DNA of 64,000 nt from Rostratula benghalensis. Taxonomy: Eukaryota > Chordata > Aves > Charadriiformes > Rostratulidae. Location of the stretch: the NCBI GenBank assembly GCA_013399305.1, contig VXAI01000013.1, forward strand, positions 4,480,255 to 4,544,254, in the 5' to 3' direction. The notes under the pieces were generated by a model that did not search any database, was not told the DNA's origin, and saw only the letters and a program-made list of their open reading frames with translations. A program made the translations under genes and the position numbers. Of the stretch, positions 24,701 through 36,900 are shown piece by piece; position 1 is the stretch's first letter, and each line of letters begins with the position of its first letter.

Positions 24701-27700
24701 CATAGCCATAATGGGTATTGCAAATTTGAGATCTGTAGAGATCCATCACTATGACAAGATCTTTCTGTGTTTCCTTTAGTATGTAACAAAATGATGAAAC
24801 ATCAGATGCAATATTTGGTGGAAGATGAGTGCATGATGGATAACCATACATTTTGAACGTGTTAATGTGTCACTTGTACACCTTGAAATGCTACAAAAAC
24901 AAACACCAGTTGGCAGTATCTGTGCTCTACTAAGAAGTTTATACATTCTACAGGTGCTTATGACAGACACTATAATAATAGTTTCTCCCAAGTGAAATTG
25001 CTGAACCATGCTTTATATATCATCATTTGACTAGTTAAGCTTCATCTCTTTTGCCCTTTAGTTGATGTCAAATAGAAATATCTTTTCTTTGTCAGAAGGC
25101 ACAAATAGAAATCAGTGGAGGAGAACATCACAAATAGATAAACATACAGCCATCTGCACCTGCTGAGAGATTACAGAGTTTTCAGAATGGACTCAAATTA
25201 GTCACAAGAAAGAGGCCTCAGTGGCACCAGAAGTGAAAGACAATATGGATTCATCAGATGTACAAGTTCTTATAGGAAATTGCTTAGTAGTGCAGACAAA
25301 AGGTGTTGTGGGATTGGTTAGTAACAGAAAGTAACACAGAGGTTTAGTCGGTACAGGACCCTGTAGCTGACCAAACAGTTTTCCATCTAGATTTTATCCT
25401 GACTTCATGAACTTTATGGACTATAGTGGAATCTTGGGTGCTTACTCACAGGTAGAAAACCGAAGCATAGACACCAACAAATCTGGGGCTGAATCCTACC
25501 CGGTAGTGTTGGAGTCATAGCAACATTCTCTGCCTGCTAGGGCAAAGACTTATCTCCCACGATTTATTTTTCCTCAAGCATAAGGACTGGAACAGACCGG
25601 TAATAAAGGTTTTATCCTGAGGACAGAGACATTTAACTCATGTTCCCCGAGAAACTGAAAAGTAACTAATTGAGGTAAAGGAATGAATACTAGTGACATA
25701 GCTTCAGCCTCATTTATTAGGAAAAATGCAGAGAATAAGGGCAAAAGTATCGAATCAGAGATAGATATCTGAGGTATATATAATTGCAAAGGAGTCCAAC
25801 TCCTATTTCTTTGTGAAATTGTGCTGTCTGTCCACATTGAAGTGAGTACAAAGTGTGGTTTAACTATACATCTTGATTGCAACCCTCCCTAAATTCACTG
25901 AAACTTCAGAAATATGAATCACTTAATCTATGTCTTGCAATGATAAAGTTATAGTACGGTTACATATATTTTAAACTATTACAGCATATACTTCCAGTTT
26001 CCAGAGAAATATTCATCAATGAGAAAAACAGCTTGCAGATATTAGGTCACTAGATGTTCCTGTAAACTTGGCTGAAATGGCTGTCACGTATTTTGAACTC
26101 TTTACTTAAAAAATATAGATGTTTAAGTATACATTGACATCTAGTAGCAAAGCAAAATTGAGAGTTTCTCACTGCTATGTGAAGTACACCTACTGAAAGG
26201 TGACTTTAACTTCCTAGATCTCATCATCTCAAGCCAATTCTCACAATAATTAAAATACAATAACCTCATTGATCTCAACAGACCTTAATAAATTTATTTC
26301 AGGTTTGAATATGGTGCATATATATAGTAATGATGCATATATATAGTAATGGCCACTTGAATCCAACCATATTTGAACTTTGGAAATTTTGGGATTTGTT
26401 TTTGAGGATGTTTCTTGCTTTCTCTTAAGTAGATTCCATTATTGGTATTTCTGACGTATTAATGTTTTTAAAAGCACAGTTTTTAAAGGTATGGCTGTGG
26501 CAGCTTTTTAGTACTGTGATCATGTTTATGCTTGTTTTCCAAACTAGCTCGTATTGTCATTGCAGTTTGCATTGAATGTTACTTTATGTGGGCTTCTTGT
26601 GCAAGCCACAGAAAAACATATTCTGTCTTTCAAGAGTATAGACAGACAAAAAAATCTCAGATTTAATACAATCTTCATAGAAAAAAAAATCATAAAATCA
26701 TTTTGCTCTGTTTTGTAAGAATTAATAAATTTTTAGAAAATTATTTTTTCCAATAAGACTACCTTTCTTTGATAGGAAATTGTATACCTGAAAAGTTTTT
26801 TGAATATCTGTATTTCAATTAATAAATTATAACATATTCGTTATCTAAGAGAAATTGCAGATCAGTGAAAAAATCATGTCAGTAAAAAAAAAATCAGTAA
26901 AAAAACAAAATAGAGAGGAGTAAATGGGGATTAGGAAAGAATAGAACTTGGGGAAGTACAACTGAAGAGATGATCTATCCTTCCTACATACCTATACACT
27001 TGAAGTGTTCTTTAAAAGTAGCTCTATTTCATCTGCGATAAAAATTAGGCCTGATCTCTGCCAATAGACTTAGACTTAATGGACAGAGGTTTTTCCTTTT
27101 CTGGCAACTTTTTTTTTCAACTTGAAAGGAATTCAACTGCTTAAAAGTTTTATATACTTTCAATATACTTTATTAAATATTAAGCATGGGAAATTTAGAC
27201 ATCAGAACCTGTCTTTTTGTCAGTGTTGGACATCCTGGAAATGCTTACTTTGAAATATATTGAATGGAAGGACTTGAAAAAAGAACACAAATTGAATGAA
27301 TTGCTATTATGAGAAGCAGATTTTAATAATGTCCAGAACATGCTACTTGCGTTAAGACTTGTCCTCAAAGTACTCTAAGTAAATCCCTTACCAAACAAAA
27401 CCCATTTACTCTTATTTCCCCACAAAATATGTCCTTAAGGTTTTATGTCAACATCACAATATAAAGCTAAACCGAATAATCTGAGGGTTTTTTTTTTATT
27501 TGTTATTCTTCTAATATATTTCTAAAAATGCCTGAGTATTGAAAAAAAAAAAGAAAAAACTGTTATAGGCCATGCTGAGAGAATTCCTCTAGTTAAAATA
27601 AATTAAATAAAATGGTTAATCTAAAGGCTAAAATAGTCTGCAGTTTGCAGACTGATTCTTGGTTTGGGGTTGGTTTTGGTTTTTTTTCTTAACCCAAAGA

Positions 27701-27963
27701 TTGTTTAAGACAAATTACAGAAATAAGGACTGGAATCCAAAGTTCAGAGAAGTACCCCTGCAATTAGGTTACAAAGTTGGGCTATGAACTGTTTTTCCCA
27801 CTGAAATTTTAATGTTTTCTGCCCCTTGGTATTGTTTCAATAGCAATTAAAATGTCACAGACAAATGTGAACTTGCAAATGCTTTGCTATTGTTTTGAGG
27901 CAGATGGGCTTCTTGTTCCTCAATGAGATCTCTACAGGCAGACTCTACACAAGTATCTTCTAT
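21713..27963. other. AT-rich non-coding stretch with two short duplications
   Basis: No gene or transposon is recognised. A 17-base block (CTATTTCCTATATATGA) occurs at 22638-22654 and again at 22673-22689. A 19-base tandem duplication is listed separately at 26315-26352. The longest open frame (25574-25882 minus, 102 codons) resembles nothing I know. Confidence 0.5.
26315..26352. repeat. 19-bp tandem duplication
   Basis: Two adjacent copies of TGCATATATATAGTAATG plus one base (A or G) lie at 26315-26333 and 26334-26352, identical except for the last base. Confidence 0.95.
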
Positions 27964-28150
27964 TGTTACAGAAAAGCTGGAATACACTTGAGATCAGGTC
28001 AGAACAGCAGCGGTTTATTACTATGACTTTAGAAGAGAACACAGAGCAGCAGCCGCTTGGCAGGTTCTGCTGATATGGACTCTACCCAAATGGGGTAGTT
28101 ACAGAGCTTACAACCTTTGGGCTGCACAACCTGATCTTCACAAAAACCCT
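27964..28150 (-). mobile_element. Probable LTR fragment of an endogenous retrovirus
   Basis: Read on the minus strand, the segment ends in ...TGTAACA at 27964 and carries an AATAAA polyadenylation signal (complement of 28014-28019). A GC-rich stretch lies upstream of the signal, and a TGTGAAGATCAGG start is possible near 28130-28140. This order (U3-like, AATAAA, short R/U5-like, CA end) suggests a retroviral LTR. No TATA box, target duplication or internal retroviral coding region is visible, so the right boundary and family are uncertain. Confidence 0.35.
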
Positions 28151-28544
28151 CAGATAAGCAGTACTATGGTAAATAAAAGCAGCAATTGGAATTTTTCAGG
28201 TAAGAAGACTCTAGACAATACATCCTTTTACAATTCACTCCTTTGTTAATTAGATGCTGCTGAGTGGTGAAACCATTAGCTGCAAATGTTTCTTAACTAA
28301 TGATGATGAGATGTTAAGTGTTTTGCTTCCAAAACGAGAATCTTTTATGGTTATGCTAAAAAAAAGAATATTTGCAAACCAATATCTCTTCAGAGGACTT
28401 GCACTCTGTGCAACAGACCTTCTCTGAGCACTGCTACTGGATGAGGCCTGTGGAAATTCTGAAGCAGGGAGCTCCTTAAAGAAGAGATCAGACCTAAGCC
28501 AGTGAGATCTGGCCTCATCAAGAAGCAAAAGTCTAAGTAGCTGA
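28151..28544. other. Non-coding stretch
   Basis: Minus-strand frames here (for example 28250-28585) overlap the edge of the next CR1 copy and match no known protein. The part from about 28440 may be a diverged 5' extension of that CR1. Confidence 0.4.
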
Positions 28545-29190
28545 GGATTTCCATTCCTCACTGGATGCAGGGGACAACATTGCAACCAAGGACAAGAAGG
28601 TTGAGATATTTAATGCCTTCTTTGCCTCCATCTCCAGCAGGAGTAGGGAAGTCATTGTGCCTCTGTACTCGGCACTGCTGAGGCCTCACCTCAAGTGCTG
28701 TGTTCAGTTCTGAGTCCCTCACTACAAGGACATTGAAGTGCTGGAGCATGTCCAGAGGAGAGCTACCAAACTAATGAGGGGTCTAGAGAACAAGTCCTAT
28801 GAAGAGAGGCTGAGGGAAGTGGGCATGTTTAATCTGAAGAAGAGGAGGCTGAGACCTCATTGCCCTCTACAACTACCTGAAAGGAGGTTTTAGAGAGGTG
28901 GGTGCTGGCCTCTTCTCCTAAGTGAACAAAGACACGACCAGAGGAAATGGTATCAAGTTGTGGCAGGGGAGGTTTAGATTAGATATTAGGAAGAATGATT
29001 TTACTGAAAGAGTGGAACAGCCTGCCCAGGGAGGTGATTGAGTCACCACTCCTGGAGGTATTTAAGATATGCGTAGATGTGGCACTTCAGGGTGTGCTCT
29101 AGTGGACGAGATTGTAGGGATTTTTTGTGTGTGTATGACTGGACTTGGTTATCTCAGAGGTACTTTCCAACCCTGACAATTTTGTGAGAT
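28545..29190 (+). mobile_element. CR1 LINE with a large internal deletion
   Basis: The copy begins in the ORF2 region upstream of the reverse transcriptase core (translation includes [16 protein letters not shown]). It then jumps, without losing frame, to the C-terminal region ([19 protein letters not shown]) at about 28645-28650. Intact CR1 copies have most of the reverse transcriptase domain between these blocks. After the join come [21 protein letters not shown] and the 3' untranslated tail, ending in TTCCAACCCTGACAATTTTG near 29190. An in-frame stop (QF then TGA) follows the join. The element is dead. Confidence 0.9.
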
Positions 29191-31064
29191 TTAAATGCAA
29201 ACAAATACCTAATGAGATTGTTGATCCCTGTGTTTGAAAAGCAGTTAATAAGTCAATTGAGGAATTAATGAATTGCAATTAACTAGCATTTCAATTCCAC
29301 CAGTCATTCTTCAAACAGCTAAATCAGCCCTTTTTTGGATTTCACCTCTAGTGACAAACTGACTCCAAACACAGTTAAATTCATCTTCCAAGCTCTGCAA
29401 TGGCTTCCACAATTCCAGAAGGGCATTTTGACAAATGAGTGTAGCTTGAGGGGAGGTTGCAGAAAGTCAACTTTCTCCTCCGAAGCAGACTGGGATCCCA
29501 TTTATGGCAGCCACTGCTTACTTCAATTCCAGTACATGCCTATTAGATAATCTCTTCTGGCATGGTTACTCAGGACTCAGGGGACAGCCTAACAAGAGAT
29601 ATATTCTACATTTCCCTGCATCAACCAAGCTAGGCTGCTATACTCATTTTTCTTTTTCTCCCAGACACTTGTCATCTTACATTAGTACCTTTGGAATAAC
29701 TGAAGAGTTTTGAAATAGAAGTCATTTCCATGTGTTACACGGGAATGGCAGAAGTTCAAACACTAACACAGAAAGAAGGACGATTTCTCTGCACTTGAAA
29801 GTCAAGAGAATCCACAACAAAATGCAAAGTTATCTTTCAAGCCGTAGTTACAGAAGAGCTATTGTATGACACACAGAAATACATTCCTTTTTTCTTCCAC
29901 CAAAAAAAGCAATAATAACATCTTCTTCAAAATGCTATAAAAGAAGAGCTTTTTTGTAACCAGTGCACACAAGGTCAGAAATATCTGAAAGGTTATTACT
30001 AACTCAGTGATGAAGGCTGAAAGAATATAACAAACATATTGTGATAAACTGGCTGTTTGGCATGCACCGGAAGAGACAGCTTTGGAGATAAGTGTGTCTT
30101 TTGTGTAAAAAAACTCCTGTGTTCCATCTGAGAAGTGATCTGTGAAAGACACCTCTGTACCTTTCAGATCGAGTAGTGCCAGAACTAAAAAAAAAAAAGT
30201 CTAGAAATAACCCATAAGATTCTCTGATTCTAATAAGTTGACTGACCTATGAATTATTTGGAAAAGAATGGGTCAATAGTTTTCACCTGTAATCAATTTC
30301 CTAGCCAGCACTATATCAGATTTTCCTGTAGACAAACCCAGCAACAAGATACACCATAGTTTCTGACTAAATTTTTGTTTACTTGTTCCACGCTTCCCAT
30401 GCATGGAAATCTCTGCAAAGAGTGTATAGAAACTGGCTACAATATGCCACACTCTTGTGTTAGGACACTGTGTTCAAAGGAATGGAAATAATTTAATAAT
30501 TTACATTTCCATGTCTCACAGTTCTGGACCTATGAATGAGATACCTATGTGCCATTATGGGCAGCACCAATAAAACTAAAGAATCTTGAGGTACTTCCTA
30601 ACTAAACACATGACCACATCACTACCAGGTCTCATCATTGGTGAGAGAATCTCACCCATGCGCTGCCATATCCAGTATTGCATTGGCTGCCCATGTGAAC
30701 AGCAAGAATTTGACCAAAAGCAGTGGATGAATCACACACACTTCAAAAAAAGCACACTTTAATAAAATTCTTTTTTTTTTTTTTTTTTTTTTTAATATGG
30801 AAGGCATAGTTAAAGACTGACTGCACTTACTTTGCTAGCATTGGTAATGTACACTGACATACAGTTACTATTAATCAGTATACCCAAGTGGATTTGAAAT
30901 GAAACTAACTCAGCACTTAGAGTAAGGAATGATTCCTCTATGCTTCAAGGTTTAAGTTTGCATTAAAAAAAAAAGAACTGAACTAATACTGAGAGCAATG
31001 AACTCTCATCACACCAAAATAAAATTTTGATGTTTACACCTCCAAATTCAAAATAGCTAAAAGT
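29191..31064. other. Non-coding stretch with a long poly-T
   Basis: No gene is recognised. Overlapping open frames of 60-97 codons occur on both strands at 29319-30152 without family resemblance. A run of 23 T lies at 30771-30793. Confidence 0.5.
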
Positions 31065-32180
31065 CTTCAGGATTCACAAAAGGGCAAATCATGCTTCCCC
31101 AACCTGATAACCTTCTATGATGTAATGGCTGGCTTATTAGATGAGAAGAAATGGATATTGCATACCTTAACTTCAGTAAGGCGTTCAACACTGTCTCCTG
31201 TAATATCCTCACAGACAAGCTGTGGAAGTATGGGCTGGATGAGCAGACAGTGAAGGAGACCAAAAACTGCTGAACAACCAAGTCAAGAGGGCAACAGTCA
31301 GTTGGAAGACTAGCTGGAAGCCAGTAACTAGCAATGTACTGCAGGGATCAGTACTGGGTCCAGTCCTGTTCAACATCTTTATCAATTACCTGGATGATGG
31401 TGTACCCTCGGCAAGTTTGCCAATGACACAAAACTACATGGATTGGCTGATGCATGAGACTGTTTTGCTGCCATCTAGAGGGACCTCCACAGGCAGAAGA
31501 AATTGACTGACAGGAACATCATGCAGTTCAACAAGGGAAATTGCAAATTCCTGCCCTTGAGGAGGAACAACCCCCGGCATCAGTATATGCTGGAAGCCAC
31601 TGAGCTGGAAGGTGTTGGTGGGAGGTGATCCTTCTCCCCTGCTCACCACTGGTGAGGCCACACCTGGAGTCTTGTGCCCAGTTCTGGGCCTCACAGTACA
31701 AGAGAAACATGAAGCTACTGGGGAGAGTCCAGTGAAGGGTAAGGTAAGATGACTAGGGCACTGGAGCATCTCACATATGAGGAAAGGCTGAGAGAGCTGA
31801 GACTATTTATCCTAGACATGGGAAGAAAAGGAAGGGAACTTATTAATGTATGCAAATACCTAAAGGGAGGGTAGAAAGGGGACAGAGCTAGGCTTTTATC
31901 AGAGGTGCCAAGTGACAGAACCAGAGACAATGGGCACACACAAACCAAAACACATCAGGTTCCCTCTGAACATCAGGAAACATTTCTTTTATGGTAAGTG
32001 TGACTGAGCACCGGCACAGATTACCCAGAGAGGTAGTCTTTAACCTTGGAGATACTCAAAAGCTGTCTAGCTACTGTCCTGAGCAACCAGCTCCAGGGGG
32101 CCTGCTTGAGCAGGCAGTTGGACCAGAAGACTCCAGAGGCCCTGTCCAACCTCAACCGTTCCATGCTTCTGTGAGTGAAG
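31065..32180 (+). mobile_element. CR1 LINE, 5'-truncated copy with reverse transcriptase remnants
   Basis: The copy starts within the reverse transcriptase domain (translation includes AYLNFSKAFNTVS), passes [19 protein letters not shown], and reaches the catalytic block near 31413-31430. There the expected FADDTKL reads FANDTKL, replacing a catalytic aspartate. It continues through the C-terminal region (LEHLTYEERLRELRLFIL-like, about 31760-31820) and a diverged 3' tail near 32140-32180. Frameshifts and stops are frequent. It is an old, inactive copy. No intact terminal octamer is visible. Confidence 0.9.
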
Positions 32181-33765
32181 CCACAAACAGAAATATTTGC
32201 AATTATATATATGCTGTATATATGGTGGCCTTTTAAATTTTTTCCTCTAAGGGTAGCCTTGATGCTCCACCACAGCATTGAATGACAAGAAAGAAATTAA
32301 ACACTACGTAGAGAATGAAATGTCTCCTCTAATCAATTTAGACCACAAAAAAAATATAACATTGAACTAATATCATGCACAAACAAAAGGCTCAGCCCAT
32401 GCTGTTGGCATTTTTACTGCACTCTCAAGAAATTAATACACTAAGGTTCCATCATATGATCTTGTGACAATGCAAATTTATAGCACAAGAGACAAATATA
32501 TAGCAATATTTAAAAAAAATAAAACAAATAATTCAGCAAAAAAATGGCCAATACAATCACTGAACAGAAATGATACTATAATTTGAAAAGCTGTGTTGAC
32601 AATCAAGTCTGCTCTTAAATGAGAAAAGGAAAAATGGCTTTGCTTTATACGTCAAAAACTGAGAGGTAGACAGGAAGAAAACAAACACTTATACGTGGTT
32701 TTGGACCACTAGTAACAATCAGGACTTTGCTGTCACTACTTTCAGTGCAATCATCATAACATACATGAGCAGGTATTTGTTGCATAATTTGCTTTTTCTC
32801 TTACAGAATGATAAAATGGTTTACAACTTTTTCTGTGGTTAATACCTGGATAGGTTCATACTTATCATCATCATATCATATTATTTATATGTTATATATA
32901 AAAGCTGAAATATGTAAATCTCTAAAACACACCTTGCAATACTTTTCTCTTTTACTGCCAACAGAAATATTGGTAGCATCCCTGCAACAAGCACTGCTAA
33001 AGATTTCAGAAATCAGATTAGAAATAATTGATACTGCTTAAATAGCACAATTCCTCCTCCAACAGAACACTGTGGACATGAGCAAAACCACAAAAGTTTT
33101 TTGCAGGCAGATGGAATGAATTGAGGCATACAAACAAAGGATTGCTAAGAAAAGCCAGTGGGCAACAAATTGCCACTGTTTTTCAAGTTACAAAATGAAG
33201 AATTGACAAAAATTTTATAACATTATCTTTGCATATAATCAAGTCTCTTACGTATGTAACAAGTTTTAAAGAGGCAAGAGTTGCAGAAAATAAGAGATCT
33301 ATACATGGATTTACTCAAAATGAGGGAACAGAAGAGGGGACAAAATTGACCAAACTGTTTTGCAATTTTGTGTCTTTTCCAACTTTTCCTGATCTGTCAC
33401 ATTGATGAACAAGCACTTGTTTGCAAAGATTATGTCCCGTTTCAATCCTATTGGTATTTCTATTTTAGCTGAACTAGAGCACTACATGGGCTTTCACACA
33501 GGATTGTCAAATTAATATAAGAATTGGAATGCGCTGTATGTGAGTTTAAAGAATTAGGACCTTAAAGCACACCAGCCAGAAGTACACTTAGCTTTCACAA
33601 TGCAGCTGACAACTCCTCTGTTCCTTCAGCTTCAGATGGAACTGTAGAGGGCCAGGTTTCACTGCTTTAAGTGCAGAGTTCTGTCATTAAGCTTCCAGCT
33701 TGCTCAGGCAACATTGTTCCTAAACAAAATGTTGTATTGTGGCCCATACAAGGCACCAATAAACT
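32181..33765. other. AT-rich non-coding stretch
   Basis: No gene or transposon is recognised. Confidence 0.5.
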
Positions 33766-33960
33766 TGTCATGGTTTGGGCTGGGTTGGCCAATAACAAGA
33801 TACACTCCCTCACCTCTCACTCCTAGGAGGAGTAAAAAGAATGAAGAAGAATATTCCTTCCTTTCAAAAGCTGACCAGAAACAACCTCTGGAGAATCAAA
33901 GTTTGTGACTATAGTTCATGTGTGGGTGGTGTTTGTTTGTTTTAAGGTAGATTTCCACCA
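33766..33960 (+). mobile_element. Possible LTR-end fragment starting TGTCATGGTTTGGG
   Basis: The segment begins with TGTCATGGTTTGGGCTGGG, a TG-start motif resembling the termini of avian retroviral LTRs and repeated at 63014. An AATAAA lies just upstream (33758-33763). No matching CA end, target duplication or coding remnant is seen, so the right limit is a guess. Confidence 0.25.
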
Positions 33961-36900
33961 CCCTAGATCTTGTCATCCAAGAATGTTTTCTTGAACTATG
34001 GAACAACAAAGAACACTTCTCCTCTGATCCACTAGCAAGGCTGCAGGGCAAAATGGGAGATAGTTCAATGAAAGAGTGAACTCCTAAATTGTGAGCAGAA
34101 GAACCTTTGTAATACTAGAAAACCTCTATCCCGGTAGAAAGATGATTCCCAGTGATAAAAGACTTAACATGGAAGGAAGCAAAAGAAAAATAGCTTGAAA
34201 CATACAGATGCACCAAACTCTTAGACTAATTGGCATTTGCAAGCACCTAGAGCAATTTTCTGGTATATACATTTTGAAAGAATCAAGTCAAATCATTGGC
34301 TTTCTGTGGAGCTGGTACTGATCATTTAGGGTCATGCAAGACTGGGTTTGCTATGCAAGAATTACTCTCCTCTGAAGGGGATTGTATCAGAGCTGTGCAC
34401 TGTTTGACTCATATTTGATTCCCTTGTAGGACAATTAGGTCTGTGCTTGAACATGGCATCAGTGGAAAAGTCTGGTACAACTTGGGAAATACATGTGCAT
34501 ACACATTTTTAAAGAGTTCTGTCAAAAGTGATTCAGCAACACTAGTCTGTGCTCCCTTCTTTTGCGATGCTCAGAGAATGACTTCCTTTGCATTGTACCA
34601 GTGCTGACTGCAACCAAAATCCCCAGAACTACCAAGCCTCAGCACTTAACATACACCATTCCTTTTGTCTACAAATATCACACAATTCATGTGTGGTGCA
34701 GCAGCCTCCCAAAATGGCCTTTACACCAGCCAGCCTGTCCTTATTGAAGACAATAGAATCACAAGTACAACCTATCTAGTCTTCCGATAAAATTTACCAC
34801 AATTTTTTGTGTCTGTATAAAGACAAACCAAAAATTTAATTTCCAGTCTATTTGAATATGAAAATTCATTTGGGAATGCAAGTGGATTCAGTACTGCCTC
34901 CTGCAATGTGCTTCTAAGAGTCCACTCTCATCCAGTGAGAAACATATTTCTTTTATTCACCTTAACAGAGCATTAGCAGTAATGATTGCTGAACAGCAAG
35001 TACAATGAATGTCTGCATTCAAGGAAACAAGAAGCCCAAATGGTCAAGTGGAACAAAGCATTAAAAAAGCAAGGTGCTCGTTCAGGGGCACTGATGTAAG
35101 TGAAAGACATGGGTGGAGGTTATTACCATACTAAAAAGTACAGTCTGGGGAATTGTTTGAGTCTTCCTGGACTCTTACAATACATTATTCAAGATTTCTA
35201 TGGAATATGTTTTTATGACTTAACTTTTGAAAATTCCTTGTGAAATTATGTCTTTGTTCCTGAACTCACAAGCCATTAATTGCTGCCACAGAGGATTTCT
35301 TATCAAGTTTGGCATGACATTCTTCAATGGACTTTTTTTCTTTGCCAGCTCTTCTTACAGTGGGAGCACTAACACTTAAAATTACAGTCTTGCTTAGCCT
35401 GCCTTTCCTGCCCTGGCAATTGCCAAGCACAATTATTAAATTCTCTTCTGAAAAAAACTATACCCTCCCTTCAGAGAATACAGATTTTCTGTATGAAAGC
35501 ATTTATGCTAACTGTGCTCTAAATAAAGGTATTTACAAAGACATTTTGAGTTCTCTATAATTCGAGTAATCTCCTGTTAAACCAATTACTTCCCAAAGCA
35601 CTCCACAAATGTTTATGTTTTAAGAATAAATACATGAAGAAGAACGAAAAAAGAAATCTGAATTTGATTTGTTACTATGTAGCTCTGGTTCATTGGCAGT
35701 GTTCTTGTCATTTACCTTCTGACTACTAGTCTCTCACCGTGATGATGAACTAGAAAGAAAGAAGTTTACTCCTCAAAGGAACAGCAGAATTTAAAGTTTT
35801 CTGAAAAGAAGGACTCTATTTATGGAATTATGTATCTTTAAAATCTGTATACACAGGATCTAATACAGTCTTCATTAATATCACTCTCATAAATTGCTTG
35901 TAGGTTTTCAATGAATGACCAGTGGCATGCTAAGCACTTTACAGATGTGACTGCAATAAATATGCATTGTTATTAGACTACTGGACAAGCCTTATCTGGG
36001 TATTTGGCATCAGTATTATTAGCAATAGGACCTTACCACCATTTGTTCATTTATTTAATTATTTATTTTAAAATTTAACTCTCTGGCTTATTTTAATCGT
36101 TGAAATTCACATATGGATGGTTGTAGTAAAAAAATGTGTCTTTCTTTGGACAGTTGGGGGGGGTTTGCATAGCCAACAACATTTTTACATTTTTAAAGAG
36201 CTTTGATTATGAGGATGGGAATTAAGACATCATTTAAGGAAACAGCATGCAGATGACCATCTGCTGAGATTTCTTGAAGAGCATCCATAACCTTTTGTTA
36301 CTAACACAGGAATCAATAAAATGTTGTAGAATAAGTATTTTTATTTTACCTGCTGTAAAAACTAATTTATTACTCTAATTATTTCTAACCTACATAGCCT
36401 TTTGTTATAGGTGTCTTTTATGGTGGAAAACAAGGATAAAACCAAAAATCCATCTACAAGAGGACTTATTTCTCCATCTGCATGTCTTCTCCAAGAAAAT
36501 GAGACTGACAATACTTTAAAAATCTTTCCATAAATATATAGGGTAAAAACCTCTAACCCTTTGTTGCTTTTCTACAGAAGGCAGATGGAAAAATCTAATG
36601 AAAAAAAAAAAAGAAAAAAATATCAGATCATATATATGCGGTACAGAGTACTTAGACAATTTCAACAGTCTTTACTGATGGGAAGCATAAAAAAATGTCT
36701 AGTCATATGAAGAATATAACTAAACAATAAAAAATATAATACCTTGAAATGTTCTAAATAAGTGTTATTTCCTTGGAGACAAGTCAGAATTATATTTACA
36801 ATGGAAAGCAAAAGTCACCCACAAGAAAACAACCCCCAACAAACCTGGCATAGCTTTAAACTTAAATGAAACTGGGGACTTAGTTTCATTCCAGACTCAC

